Under the pieces are notes generated by a model, which was given only the letters and a program-made list of their open reading frames with translations, did no database searches and was not told the origin of the DNA. This document shows, one piece after another, positions 26,524 through 35,008 of a stretch of DNA of 64,000 bases. A program made the position numbers and the translations under genes. The DNA is from an uncultured Clostridia bacterium (GTDB lineage Bacteria; Bacillota; Clostridia; Christensenellales; Borkfalkiaceae). Where the stretch lies: assembly GCA_947624225.1 (NCBI GenBank), contig CANQJF010000001.1:62001-126000 (forward strand). Reading direction: 5' to 3'. Positions within the stretch are counted from its first letter, which is position 1. Every line of letters starts with the position of its first letter.

Positions 26524-27353
26524 CAGGCTTTTTGAATATCGACAAACCGGAGGGCAAGTCCTCGACTTATGTCGTCAATATTTTAAAGCACCTCACCAAG
26601 CAGCCGTGCGGCCATCTCGGGACGCTCGATCCCTTTGCGTCGGGCGTGCTCCCCGTCGGGATCGGCAATGCGACGCGCCTCTTCGATTATTTTTTATCCA
26701 AGAAAAAGACATACATCGCGCGGTTTCGGTTTGGTGCGACGACGGACACTTTGGACAGTGAAGGCTGTGTGACCGTCGGAGGCGCGATCCCCGATGCGGC
26801 CGAGATCCAGAGCGCCTTGCCGTCGCTTAAGGGAGAATATGAGCAGGTGCCGCCGCTTTACAGTGCCAAGAGCGTGGGGGGGAGGCGCGGATATGAGTTG
26901 GCACGCAGCGGACAGACGGCCGATCTGCCCGCGAAGAGAGTGACGATCGACGCCTTTTCTTACTTGCGGCAGACGGCAACGGATGAGTTTGAATTTGAGA
27001 TAACATGCGGCGCGGGAACGTATATCCGGGCACTCGCACGTGACCTTGCGGCGCTCCTCGGAACGCAGGCATACTGCACGGCCTTACGTCGTACGGCGAG
27101 CGGGATCTTCACGGAAAAGACGCTTGTCCCTCTTAGCTCGATTACTGCTGAAACATGGCAAAAATACCTCATACCCACGGACATGGTATTGCCATTTCCC
27201 GTCATGCGCGTGGATGATGCGCGCTTTTACAATGGCGTGGTATACGAAGTCAGCGTCGCGGACGGGATCTATAAAATTTACCGAGGCGAAGAATTTTACG
27301 GCACGGGCACCGTGGAAAACGGCATGCTTCGTGCGGGGAAAAAGCTATGTTGA
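26520..27353 (+). CDS. truB: tRNA pseudouridine(55) synthase TruB
   Basis: 277 residues. Makes pseudouridine 55 in the T-loop of tRNAs. The catalytic Asp37 lies in GHLGTLDPFASGVLPVGIG; other motifs are 'YIARFRFGATTDTLDSEG' and 'CGAGTYIRALARDLA'. ATG 26520 overlaps the nrnA stop (ATGA). The C-terminus has a small PUA-like part. The ribF start lies 7 bp inside the end. Confidence 0.96.
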   Translation: MTGFLNIDKPEGKSSTYVVNILKHLTKQPCGHLGTLDPFASGVLPVGIGNATRLFDYFLSKKKTYIARFRFGATTDTLDSEGCVTVGGAIPDAAEIQSALPSLKGEYEQVPPLYSAKSVGGRRGYELARSGQTADLPAKRVTIDAFSYLRQTATDEFEFEITCGAGTYIRALARDLAALLGTQAYCTALRRTASGIFTEKTLVPLSSITAETWQKYLIPTDMVLPFPVMRVDDARFYNGVVYEVSVADGIYKIYRGEEFYGTGTVENGMLRAGKKLC

Positions 27354-28288
27354 CGATTGGATCCGACGGCCGATTTTCCTCCCCGTGCGTGCTCGTCTTG
27401 GGCGGGTTTGACGGCCTGCATCTGGGGCACCGCGCACTTCTGCTTCGGGCAAAGGAGGCGGGGCTTCCCGTCGGGATCACGACGATCTTCGGCGGAAAGG
27501 GCAAGGCGCTGTTTACGCGTTCGGAACGTGAATTTCTCTTTGCGCGCGCCGGCGTTGCGTTTGCATATGAAATGAAATTCACGGAGAAGATGCGCTCCAC
27601 ATCGGCGGAGGACTTCATCCGCGAGATTTTTTCAAAGATTGCCGCAAAAAAGGTCGTTTGCGGCGAGGATTTTCGCTTTGGCCGGGATGCGCTCGGCACG
27701 GCAGATCACCTAAAACGGCTTGCGCCCTGCCCCGTGGAAGTCGTCCCCGCGGTGAGCTCCGATTGGATGCATACAAAGACGGAGGGGATCCCTCTTGGAA
27801 AGATCTCCACGACAGCCTGCAAGAAATACCTCGCAAGCGGAGAACTTCCTCTTCTGAATGCCTGCCTCCAAACAACTGATTTTTACGGAAGCGCCTATTT
27901 TTTGCAGGGAACGGTGGAGCATGGGCGGCAGGTGGGGCGGACCTATGGCTTTCCCACCCTCAATCTGTCCGTTCCGAGCGAAAAACTGTTGCCGCCGGAT
28001 GGAGTTTACGGCGGCCTGTGTGCAACGCCGGAGGGGAATTTCCCGACCATTATCAATATCGGTGCGCGGCCGACATTTGATGTCGTCGAACGCAAAGTAG
28101 AGGCATATCTCGACGGATTTTCGGGAGATCTCTATGGCGCGAGCGTTCGCATTTATCCCGTGGAATTCTATCGGGGCATTCGAAAATTTGCCGATGCCGA
28201 GGCGCTCAAATTCCAGCTTCAAGAGGACATCCAACGGCTCCGTGACGACATGAGGGACGTAAAATGCGGCATCCATGTCCGCGATTGA
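27347..28288 (+). CDS. ribF: Bifunctional riboflavin kinase / FAD synthetase
   Basis: 313 residues. The N-terminal FAD synthetase half has GGFDGLHLGHRALL and 'VVCGEDFRFG'; the C-terminal riboflavin kinase half has GRTYGFPTLNL, 'PPDGVYGG' and 'NIGARPTFD'. Together they turn riboflavin into FMN and FAD. It overlaps truB by 7 bp and is the last gene of the rimP-nusA operon apart from the TIM-barrel gene 21 bp further on. Confidence 0.95.
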   Translation: MLTIGSDGRFSSPCVLVLGGFDGLHLGHRALLLRAKEAGLPVGITTIFGGKGKALFTRSEREFLFARAGVAFAYEMKFTEKMRSTSAEDFIREIFSKIAAKKVVCGEDFRFGRDALGTADHLKRLAPCPVEVVPAVSSDWMHTKTEGIPLGKISTTACKKYLASGELPLLNACLQTTDFYGSAYFLQGTVEHGRQVGRTYGFPTLNLSVPSEKLLPPDGVYGGLCATPEGNFPTIINIGARPTFDVVERKVEAYLDGFSGDLYGASVRIYPVEFYRGIRKFADAEALKFQLQEDIQRLRDDMRDVKCGIHVRD

Positions 28289-28309
28289 CCATTCAAAAAG
28301 GAGAAAACC

Positions 28310-29164
28310 ATGACAAAATTCGGCCCGAGCGGCAACTGTGACCGCTTCTATGCGGAGGGGTATGAGCACACCGAGGAAGCGGCTTACTTTGTGAGAGAGA
28401 ACGGCCTCGATTGCTTTGAGTATTCTTTCGGACGCGGGATACGTATGACGGAGAAGAAAGCGGAGTCCATTCGGGCTGCCTTTGAAAAAGAGGGGGTGGA
28501 GATCTCCGTTCACGCGCCCTACTTCATCAATTTCGCCAATCCCGACGACGAGATGGCCGCAAAGTCTTACGGCTATGTTTTGGACAGTGCGCGGATGCTT
28601 CGCGCCATGGGAGGGACGCGGCTAGTATTCCATCCCGCCACGCAGGGCAAGGACGAGCGTTCGGTCGCCGTTGACCGCACCTGTGACCGACTCAGAATTT
28701 TGCGTGACTACATCTACTTGAATGACCTGCAAGACCTCATCTACTGTCCCGAGACGATGGGCAAGGTGGCGCAAATCGGCACGATTGAGGAGATCGTCCG
28801 ATTTTGTGAGATCGACAGCATATTTACCCCGTGCGTCGATTTCGGGCACGTCAATGCGCGCGAGCAGGGGAGCCTCAAAACCGTGCAAGACTACCTCGAC
28901 CGCCTTTCCTACATGATCGACAGCCTTGGCTATGAGCGCATGAAAAATTTTCATGTGCACTTCTCCAAGATCCAATACGGCGCCAAGGGAGAGATCAGGC
29001 ATCTCACTTTCCAAGATACCGTCTTTGGTCCCGAATTCGAGCCGCTCGCGGAGGCGCTTTGCCGATTGAAGTTGGAACCGTATATCGTCTCGGAATCGGA
29101 CGGCACGCAGGCCGACGACGCCATTGCAATGAAGAGGATGTACGAAAATATTTTGCCGCGATAA
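28310..29164 (+). CDS. Endonuclease IV / xylose isomerase-like TIM-barrel protein
   Basis: 284 residues with an AP-endonuclease-family-2 barrel. Putative metal ligands appear in strand order: SVHAPYFINFAN, 'LVFHPATQG', 'CPETMGK', CVDFGHVNA, 'FHVHFS' and 'VSESDG'. This matches Endonuclease IV (Nfo) ligand spacing well, so repair of abasic sites is likely, though sugar isomerases share the fold. It has its own GGAG ribosome site and ends in a strong terminator, closing the operon. Confidence 0.8.
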   Translation: MTKFGPSGNCDRFYAEGYEHTEEAAYFVRENGLDCFEYSFGRGIRMTEKKAESIRAAFEKEGVEISVHAPYFINFANPDDEMAAKSYGYVLDSARMLRAMGGTRLVFHPATQGKDERSVAVDRTCDRLRILRDYIYLNDLQDLIYCPETMGKVAQIGTIEEIVRFCEIDSIFTPCVDFGHVNAREQGSLKTVQDYLDRLSYMIDSLGYERMKNFHVHFSKIQYGAKGEIRHLTFQDTVFGPEFEPLAEALCRLKLEPYIVSESDGTQADDAIAMKRMYENILPR

Positions 29165-29167
29165 AAA

Positions 29168-29198
29168 ATCGGCTGCAGACCGCAGCCGATTTTTTTAC
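29168..29198. terminator. Bidirectional intrinsic terminator
   Basis: ATCGGCTGC (29168-29176), loop AGACC, GCAGCCGAT (29182-29190), with A6 on the left and T7 on the right. It serves the TIM-barrel gene and, on the - strand, lies directly after the stop that would end the unshifted membrane gene. Confidence 0.88.
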
Positions 29199-29325
29199 TG
29201 GTTGTTTTGCGATAACAATTTCAAAGCCTCTCTGATGAGCTGTTCGCGCCTGTTTTTTACGCGGACATTGTATTCAGCGACTTTTCTTTCGTTTTCCGCT
29301 TGCGCTCTTGTGTATTCTGCATTTT
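29195..29325 (-). pseudogene. Out-of-frame C-terminal tail of the adjacent membrane protein gene
   Basis: Downstream of an A4 run (minus strand; 29322-29325) one other frame reads NAEYTRAQAENERKVAEYNVR and on to an SQNNQ end at the TAA 29197-29195, next to the terminator. The helix-like, charged composition looks more like real protein than the Lys-rich end of the frame called as coding. One extra A in the run would join the membrane gene to this tail. Confidence 0.55.
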
Positions 29326-29853
29326 GGCCTTATATTTTTTATGAGCTGTAATCATGAATATGATGCATATAAAAGAAATAATAGCCACAGGTATACATGA
29401 GGCCGCAATAAACACAGAATCATGTGAAATAAATGCAGGTATAATTGCCCAAGCTCCGATAAATAATACAGTGAATAATACTGCTAAGACAGTGTGAACG
29501 CCGGATGTCGGTTCATTGATTATTACCGCGGGTGATTTTTCTTTCGGATTATAGAATTCGTTCTCCAGTTGGCAAATCAGTAGATAGTTTGGCATACTCT
29601 TGTCACGTGAAAACCGCGCCGAAATGTAATGCGTAACCTTTTTTTGCGTAATAGGTGTCGATTCCCAATGTACATCGTGATAGTTTCCGAAGATATCTTC
29701 TTTGCCGACCAAGCGTGTATCGTTGCCTAAAACCTCAACGTTTTCATTATACACCTCTTGCGTCTGCTCCAGTTTCCATCCCCAGGTCTGCATCAATTCG
29801 CAGAGCTTATCGAGTTCATTGGGAGCACATGTTTCGGTTCTGTACTCTAACAT
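29257..29853 (-). CDS. Two-helix membrane protein, probably frameshifted near its C-terminus
   Basis: 198 residues as read. The N-terminal 115 residues are soluble and polar; two membrane helices (HTVLAVLFTVLFIGAWAIIPAF and FIAASCIPVAIISFICIIFMI) follow, then a basic tail. No family is recognised. AAGGAGG lies 7 nt before the ATG. Its base composition is clearly more AT-rich than its neighbours, which suggests acquisition by transfer. The final 20 residues (ERKRKTKEKSLNTMSA) look unnatural, and a better C-terminus is found in another frame. The likely regulator is the divergent XRE gene. The intact gene would span 29195-29853. Confidence 0.65.
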   Translation of the reverse strand: MLEYRTETCAPNELDKLCELMQTWGWKLEQTQEVYNENVEVLGNDTRLVGKEDIFGNYHDVHWESTPITQKKVTHYISARFSRDKSMPNYLLICQLENEFYNPKEKSPAVIINEPTSGVHTVLAVLFTVLFIGAWAIIPAFISHDSVFIAASCIPVAIISFICIIFMITAHKKYKAKMQNTQERKRKTKEKSLNTMSA

Positions 29854-29883
29854 AAAATCCTCCTTAATGTTAAAACCGTTTAT

Positions 29884-29912
29884 AGTATACTCTCAAAAAA
29901 TGAGAATGTTAA
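29884..29912 (-). promoter_or_regulatory. Promoter of the membrane protein gene, with an embedded operator
   Basis: On the - strand TTAACA (29912-29907), 17 bp, TATACT (29889-29884). The spacer holds the perfect inverted repeat TCTCA-AAAAA-TGAGA (29891-29905). A second repeat, GAGAAT...ATTCTC (29902-29923), overlaps the -35. These are likely sites for the divergent XRE regulator. Confidence 0.65.
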
Positions 29913-29964
29913 GCAAAATTCTCAAATTTTGATAAATTTTTCAGTGATGCAGAAATATGAAAAA

Positions 29965-30162
29965 ATGGACTTCCAACACAATTTGAAAATGCTTCGTTCC
30001 GCAAAGGGGATGAGCCAGTGCGAACTTGCCAAGGTGATCCATACGACCCTAAAAACGATATCGCACTGGGAGACAGGTTACAGCGAGCCGTCTATCCAGC
30101 AGCTCATCATGCTTGCCGATATTTTTGATGTGACATTGGATGATCTCGTGGGGCGGGAATAG
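29965..30162 (+). CDS. XRE-family helix-turn-helix regulator
   Basis: 65 residues from ATG 29965 (an earlier in-frame ATG is at 29947). Almost the whole protein is a Cro/C1-type DNA-binding domain: FQHNLKMLRSAKGMSQCELA, VIHTTLKTISHWETGYSEPS, LADIFDVTLDDLVG. It is divergent from the membrane gene and inverted repeats lie between them, so it probably represses that gene and itself. No clear ribosome site or promoter is seen on its own side. Confidence 0.85.
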   Translation: MDFQHNLKMLRSAKGMSQCELAKVIHTTLKTISHWETGYSEPSIQQLIMLADIFDVTLDDLVGRE

Positions 30163-30178
30163 AATTCCCCGCCTTTTT
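30152..30178 (+). terminator. Terminator after the XRE gene
   Basis: GGCGGGAAT (30152-30160) pairs with ATTCCCCGCC (30164-30173) with one bulged C, followed by TTTTT. The left arm overlaps the end of the coding region. Confidence 0.7.
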
Positions 30179-30210
30179 GCTATTAAAGTGCGTCTTTTTT
30201 AAAAAAATCG

Positions 30211-30239
30211 TTGACTTACGTGCGCGGATTTGGTATAAT
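30211..30239 (+). promoter_or_regulatory. Promoter of the M24 peptidase gene, probably giving a leaderless mRNA
   Basis: TTGACT (30211-30216), 17 bp, TATAAT (30234-30239). The start codon ATG 30246 lies 6 nt after the -10, where transcription should begin. Confidence 0.75.
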
Positions 30240-30245
30240 ATGGAT

Positions 30246-31301
30246 ATGTATCCGGAAAAATTGCGCAAACTCTATACGGAAGCGGGCGCCGATGCCGTGT
30301 TTGTCGAGTGCGACTTTCTTCGCAGATATCTGACGGACTTTTATTCCACCGACGGCTTTGTGCTTCTTACGGCGGAAAAATGTCGGTTTTTTGCCGATCT
30401 CCGCTACTTCGAAGCGGCGGAAAAGCAGCTCAGAGGGAGTGCGATAGAGGTGGTCAGCGGAGGATACCGGGAAGCGTTGGAAGCGGCCAAGCCCTATCAC
30501 ACGTTGGCGGTGCCCTATCCTTTCGTGAGCGTCTCGGCGTTGCGTCTATATGAGAAAGACGGCCATGAGACGGTCGATTGCATGCCCGCTTTCAAGCGCG
30601 CCATGCTCGTCAAAACGGAGGGGGAGTTGGCCCGCATCCAAAGGGCGTGCGAGATCGCCGAGGACGGCTTCAATCTTCTTCTTCCCGAGATCAAAGAGGG
30701 GATGACGGAATCGGAGGTCGCGGCACTTCTCGAATATAACATGCGCAAGTTGGGTGCGAGCGGTGTTTCCTTTGACACTATCTGTGCGTTTGGCGAGAAC
30801 GGAAGTGTTCCCCATTACGAGACAGGCGCGAGGAGGTTGAAATTCGGAGATCCCGTCCTCATAGACTTTGGCTGCAAGTATGAGGGATATTGCTCGGATA
30901 TCACGCGTACTTTCCTCTTCGGAGATGACGGGCAGCACGAAGATTTTAAGCGGGTGCATGAGATCGTGCTCACTGCACATGAGCTCGTAAAGGAAAAAAC
31001 CGTTGCGGGCATGAGCGGGAAACAGGCAGACGCCATTGCACGCGATTATTTGCGCGAGAAAGGCCTTGCGGAGTATTTTACCCACTCTCTGGGCCACGGG
31101 ATCGGGCTTCAAATCCACGAATACCCCGTTCTTTCCCCCAATGGAGAGGACATCTTGGAGAACGGCATGGTGTTCTCCGATGAACCGGGCGTGTATATCG
31201 CCGGAAAACTCGGCATCCGGATAGAGGATAGCCTCTTCATGAAAGACGGCAAAGCGGTATCTTTCATGACAAGGACAAGCCGTAAAGCACTCATTTTGTA
31301 A
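30246..31301 (+). CDS. Xaa-Pro aminopeptidase, M24B family
   Basis: Removes N-terminal residues that precede proline. 351 residues from ATG 30246 (ATG 30240 lies inside the expected untranscribed region). The creatinase-type N-terminal domain (1-120) precedes a pita-bread catalytic domain with the metal ligands in [18 protein letters not shown] (two Asp), [11 protein letters not shown] (His), SDEPGVY (Glu) and GIRIEDS (Glu). efp follows 26 bp downstream, a widespread pairing that fits cleavage and synthesis of Pro-rich proteins. The gene appears leaderless. Confidence 0.93.
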   Translation: MYPEKLRKLYTEAGADAVFVECDFLRRYLTDFYSTDGFVLLTAEKCRFFADLRYFEAAEKQLRGSAIEVVSGGYREALEAAKPYHTLAVPYPFVSVSALRLYEKDGHETVDCMPAFKRAMLVKTEGELARIQRACEIAEDGFNLLLPEIKEGMTESEVAALLEYNMRKLGASGVSFDTICAFGENGSVPHYETGARRLKFGDPVLIDFGCKYEGYCSDITRTFLFGDDGQHEDFKRVHEIVLTAHELVKEKTVAGMSGKQADAIARDYLREKGLAEYFTHSLGHGIGLQIHEYPVLSPNGEDILENGMVFSDEPGVYIAGKLGIRIEDSLFMKDGKAVSFMTRTSRKALIL

Positions 31302-31327
31302 TCGTAATCAATAAGGAGATTAAAAAT

Positions 31328-31891
31328 ATGGCACAAATCATGGCAGGCGACATCCGCAAGGGCACGACGTTCGAATACAAGAGCGGCGTTTACACCGTCA
31401 CCGAATTTCAGCACGTTAAGCCCGGGAAAGGGGCGGCCTTTGTTCGCACCACGCTCAAAAACGTTGTGACCGGGCAGGTCCTTTCCGACGAGACTTTCAA
31501 CCCCACGACCAAGTTGGAGACGGCGCAGGTTGAGACGAGAAAGATGACCTATTCCTATAACGACGGTGAGTTCTATTACTTCATGGACGACGAGTTCAAT
31601 CTCACCCCCCTCAATTATTCGCAAGTTGAGGACGCGCTCAAATATATTCGTGAAAACGACATTGTCACGGTGCGCTTCCTCTATGGGAATGCCTTTTCTG
31701 TCGAGCCCGAGAATTTCGTTGAGCTCAAAGTCATTGAGGCGGAGCCCGGCGTGAAGGGCAACACGGCCACCAACGTCACCAAGGCGGCAAAGGTGGAGAC
31801 GGGCGCCGTATTCCAGGTCCCCATGTTCGTTGAAGAGGGGGATACGATCCGTATTGATACCCGTACGGGCGAATACATGTCGAGAGTCTGA
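31328..31891 (+). CDS. efp: Translation elongation factor P
   Basis: 187 residues. EF-P rescues ribosomes stalled at polyproline. The loop [16 protein letters not shown] carries the modified Lys (about residue 34 of this product), followed by two OB domains ending in '[16 protein letters not shown]'. AAGGAG precedes the ATG. No yeiP or epmA/epmB is present here, so the type of modification cannot be told. Confidence 0.97.
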   Translation: MAQIMAGDIRKGTTFEYKSGVYTVTEFQHVKPGKGAAFVRTTLKNVVTGQVLSDETFNPTTKLETAQVETRKMTYSYNDGEFYYFMDDEFNLTPLNYSQVEDALKYIRENDIVTVRFLYGNAFSVEPENFVELKVIEAEPGVKGNTATNVTKAAKVETGAVFQVPMFVEEGDTIRIDTRTGEYMSRV

Positions 31892-31895
31892 CATT

Positions 31896-32333
31896 ATGAA
31901 GTTTGTCGCACAGCGCGTGCTCCGTGCGACGCTCTCAGTTGGCGATGTGCCCGTCTCCGAGATCGGATACGGGCTTGTCGTTTTTTTGGGCGTCGGAGCG
32001 GGGGACACAAGGGAGATGGCAGAAAGATGCGCGGCGAAACTCGCCAATTTGCGCGTCTTTGAGGATGCGGCGGGCAAGATGAACCGCTCTGTCCTCGATG
32101 TGGGCGGGGAGATCCTCTTTGTCTCCCAGTTCACGCTGTACGGCGACTGCACGCGGGGGAACCGTCCGAGCTTTACTTTGGCAGAGCAGCCCGCCCGTGC
32201 GGAGGAGCTGTATCAATATGCCGCGGATCGTCTGTCCGCTTACGGCGTACCCGTCAAGCAGGGCATCTTCGGCGCGGATATGCGGATCGAACAAGTAAAT
32301 CAGGGCCCCGTTACGATCATTTACGAGGTTTAG
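31896..32333 (+). CDS. dtd: D-aminoacyl-tRNA deacylase
   Basis: 145 residues from ATG 31896. Hydrolyses D-aminoacyl-tRNA and mischarged glycyl-tRNA(Ala). The two active-site motifs are present: FVSQFTLYGD (SQxTLY) and NQGPVTIIYE (NxGPxT). The start lies 4 bp after the efp stop, and no separate ribosome site is obvious, so it probably depends on coupling. The usual companion relA is not here. Confidence 0.94.
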   Translation: MKFVAQRVLRATLSVGDVPVSEIGYGLVVFLGVGAGDTREMAERCAAKLANLRVFEDAAGKMNRSVLDVGGEILFVSQFTLYGDCTRGNRPSFTLAEQPARAEELYQYAADRLSAYGVPVKQGIFGADMRIEQVNQGPVTIIYEV

Positions 32334-32342
32334 GAGGGAATT

Positions 32343-33176
32343 ATGCGCGTTCAATACCTCGGAACGGGTGCAGCAGAGGGCATCCCCGCTTGCTTTTGCA
32401 ATTGTGCATTTTGCACGGCGGCCAAGAGAAGCGGGAATATTCGCACGCGTTCACAGGTCATTCTGAATGCCGAACTCTCGATCGATTTCCCGCCCGACGC
32501 ATTCTTTCATGCGGCGCGTTACGGCGCGGATCTTTCGGCCATTCGCTATCTCTTTGTCACGCATGCGCATATGGACCATTTTTATGCGCAAGATTTCATT
32601 TTGCGCGGGTATAAATATGCACATGAGATCACGGAGGAGAAGCTGCACATCTTCGGCAATGCGGAGGTGCTCGAAGTCTATAATGAGGGCACTTCGCGGG
32701 AGATGAGGCCCGAGATCGCCTCCAATATCATCCTGCATAAAATCGGGACTTTCGAGGAAATTAGCATTGACGGATGGCGGGTGTGGACATTGCCCGCGCA
32801 GCACTCCTCGGCCGAACCGCTGCTCTTTCTCTTTGAAAAGCAGGGGAAACGCATTTTGCATCTCACCGATACGGGCGGGCTGACAGAGGACGCTGAAAAT
32901 TTTCTTGCGACCGTCGGGGGCGCTCCCTGTGATCTCGTTACGCTGGATTGCACCTTTTTATACGGGACGACGGAGCGGACGGCGCGGCATATGGGGCTCG
33001 ACGAGAACGCGAGGGTGCTCGATGCGCTTACAAGGATAGGGCTTGCCGATGGACATACCAAGCGGGTCATCACGCATTTTTCTCACAATAGCGCTCCCGA
33101 CGAGGAACTTTTAAGGCGTGCCGAGCGCGAATACGGGGTCATTGCCGCATATGACGGCATGACGCTCGAAGTATAA
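32343..33176 (+). CDS. PhnP-like metallo-beta-lactamase-fold hydrolase
   Basis: 277 residues. The start GTGAAEGIPACFCNCAFC resembles the Cys-rich zinc site of PhnP, a cyclic-phosphodiester hydrolase of phosphonate breakdown, and the MBL metal motif is HAHMDH. Later ligand positions are visible in 'LPAQHSS', 'HLTDTGG' and 'THFSHNS'. No phosphonate genes are near, so the substrate may be another phosphodiester. GGAGGG lies before the ATG and the patatin gene is 11 bp downstream. Confidence 0.78.
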   Translation: MRVQYLGTGAAEGIPACFCNCAFCTAAKRSGNIRTRSQVILNAELSIDFPPDAFFHAARYGADLSAIRYLFVTHAHMDHFYAQDFILRGYKYAHEITEEKLHIFGNAEVLEVYNEGTSREMRPEIASNIILHKIGTFEEISIDGWRVWTLPAQHSSAEPLLFLFEKQGKRILHLTDTGGLTEDAENFLATVGGAPCDLVTLDCTFLYGTTERTARHMGLDENARVLDALTRIGLADGHTKRVITHFSHNSAPDEELLRRAEREYGVIAAYDGMTLEV

Positions 33177-33187
33177 AGGAGTTTTCC

Positions 33188-34057
33188 ATGGGATTGTTTG
33201 TCCGGATCAAAGAGTTTTTCTCGCGCAGAAAGTGGCAGCCCGTTCTCGGCATTGCACTCGGGAGCGGGGGCGCAAAGGGGATGGCACATCTCGGCGCACT
33301 CAAAGCCTTTGAGGAGGCGGGGCTGGAATTTTCCGTCGTGACCGGGGCGAGCATTGGGGCAATCGTGGGAGCGCTCTATGCCAAGGGATATTCCTCTTCG
33401 GATATGGTGGGCATTGTGGAGGGGCTCAACCGAAAAGAATTTTCCAAGAATCTTCGCCCGCTTGCCGATCTGGAATTTGCGGAGATCTTTTTGGAACAGT
33501 ATCTCGATGGGGATTTTACATCGCTGAAAAAACCCTTTGCGGCTTGGGTAACAGATGCAAAAACCAATACCGGGCTCTGCATGCAAGAGGGGAAGCTCGC
33601 GCGCGTGCTGACGGCTTCCGCGGCGATCCCGCCTTTCTTCCGCGGAGTGGAGATAGACGGGAAAAAATATTACGATGGCGCCTTTACCAATGCCGTGCCC
33701 GCCGATGCTTGCAGGGAACTCGGTGCGGATTTTGTGGTCGGGATCGATCTTGCCGCCTTTTTGCAGACGGAGGAAAGGGGACGCGTGGCGCGTTTCCTCG
33801 GGAGCGCGATTGAAATGCTCACGCCCGTTAAGTATACCGAGGACAGCCGTTCGCGCGGCTATTCCTCTTCGGACATCATGTTGAGGCCCGATTTGAAAGA
33901 ATACAGCGCCACCGATATCTCCCGCGCCGCAATGGATGCAATGTTCGAGGCGGGCTATGTCGAAGCGAAAAAGCAGATCCCCGCCATCCGTAAAGCCATT
34001 GAGGAGGTCAAGCATGCGCACAAGAAAGCCCCTCACGGAAGAGGAACAAAGGAATAG
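33188..34057 (+). CDS. Patatin-like phospholipase, first copy
   Basis: 289 residues. The Ser-Asp dyad family motifs are present: the oxyanion loop GSGGAKGMAHLG, the nucleophile Ser55 in GASIG, and Asp163 in YYDGAF. It is soluble with a basic N-terminal helix that may touch the membrane. Bacterial patatins of this YchK/RssA type cleave acyl esters of lipids; physiological substrates are mostly unknown. A different family member lies at 53630. The end overlaps the next gene by 44 bp. Confidence 0.88.
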   Translation: MGLFVRIKEFFSRRKWQPVLGIALGSGGAKGMAHLGALKAFEEAGLEFSVVTGASIGAIVGALYAKGYSSSDMVGIVEGLNRKEFSKNLRPLADLEFAEIFLEQYLDGDFTSLKKPFAAWVTDAKTNTGLCMQEGKLARVLTASAAIPPFFRGVEIDGKKYYDGAFTNAVPADACRELGADFVVGIDLAAFLQTEERGRVARFLGSAIEMLTPVKYTEDSRSRGYSSSDIMLRPDLKEYSATDISRAAMDAMFEAGYVEAKKQIPAIRKAIEEVKHAHKKAPHGRGTKE

Positions 34058-34994
34058 GCACGAGAGAGCCATTCGAAGAAAAAAGGACTTGGATTATAGG
34101 GCGTTTCTCCGCCGTATCATCCTCATTTCCGTATCCTCAACGGTCGTTGCGGCCGTTTGGCTGTTCAATTTCTTTTTGCCGTTCCGCACCTTGGTCCCCG
34201 GGTATGCCTTGCCGGCGAGAGAAGCGGGAGAGTTGCGGGTCCATTTCTTAGATATCGGGCAAGGGGACGCAACGCTCTTCGAATTCCCCGAGGGGGATTG
34301 CATTCTGATCGATACAGGGGATGGCTCTTTTGAAAATGAAGAGCATCTCTTCCGCTACATCAAAGGCGTCGCGCCGACCTCACTCACCGTTGTATTGACG
34401 CATACCGATCTTGACCATAGCGGCGGGCTCTCCTTCTTGATGCAATACTGCTCTCCCGCGGCGCTCTATGTCCCGTCGGCCTGTGCGTTTGCCTTGGATA
34501 CCGATGTCCCGCTCTATCGATATTCCCGCTATGATGTGCTCTTGGGATCGGGCGGAGCGTATGCGATGTGCATCTCTCCTCTGTCGGAGGAAGAGAAAGC
34601 GGACAATGATGTCTCCGGCGTATTTTATGTCAATTATCAAGGGACGACGTTTCTCATGGGCGGGGACATTTCCACCGTGCGCGAGCATCGGTTGATGCGC
34701 GAATACGCGCTCGACAGTACCTTATTTGATCGCGGGGATTATTGCGTCCGTCTGGACGATGTGGATATTTTGAAAGTTTCCCATCACGGATCGGCGTATT
34801 CCTCCGCCGAGGATTGGCTTTCCCTGATTGCGCCCGAGGTCGCGATCATATCTTGCGGCGCGGGGAATTCATACGGCCACCCGACGTCGGAGGCGCTTTC
34901 GAGGCTGGGTGAAGTTTCGGAGATATATCGCACGGACGAGCTGGGAGATATCGTCATTTCCGTCACGGCGAACGGTTATTCGATCATGGAGTAA
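34014..34994 (+). CDS. Membrane-anchored ComEC-type MBL-fold protein
   Basis: 326 residues from ATG 34014 (GAGGAGG upstream). One N-terminal membrane helix (about 36-58, ILISVSSTVVAAVWLFNFFL) anchors an extracellular MBL domain with VHFLDIGQGDATLFEFP, THTDLDHSGG, 'KVSHHGS' and SYGHPT, the pattern of the C-terminal nuclease-like domain of ComEC/Rec2 and of its stand-alone paralogues. There is no competence channel domain. An extracellular nuclease or phosphodiesterase role is plausible. The neighbour aroC begins 14 bp later. Confidence 0.8.
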   Translation: MRTRKPLTEEEQRNRHERAIRRKKDLDYRAFLRRIILISVSSTVVAAVWLFNFFLPFRTLVPGYALPAREAGELRVHFLDIGQGDATLFEFPEGDCILIDTGDGSFENEEHLFRYIKGVAPTSLTVVLTHTDLDHSGGLSFLMQYCSPAALYVPSACAFALDTDVPLYRYSRYDVLLGSGGAYAMCISPLSEEEKADNDVSGVFYVNYQGTTFLMGGDISTVREHRLMREYALDSTLFDRGDYCVRLDDVDILKVSHHGSAYSSAEDWLSLIAPEVAIISCGAGNSYGHPTSEALSRLGEVSEIYRTDELGDIVISVTANGYSIME

Positions 34995-35008
34995 AAAAGG
35001 GGGCTTCT

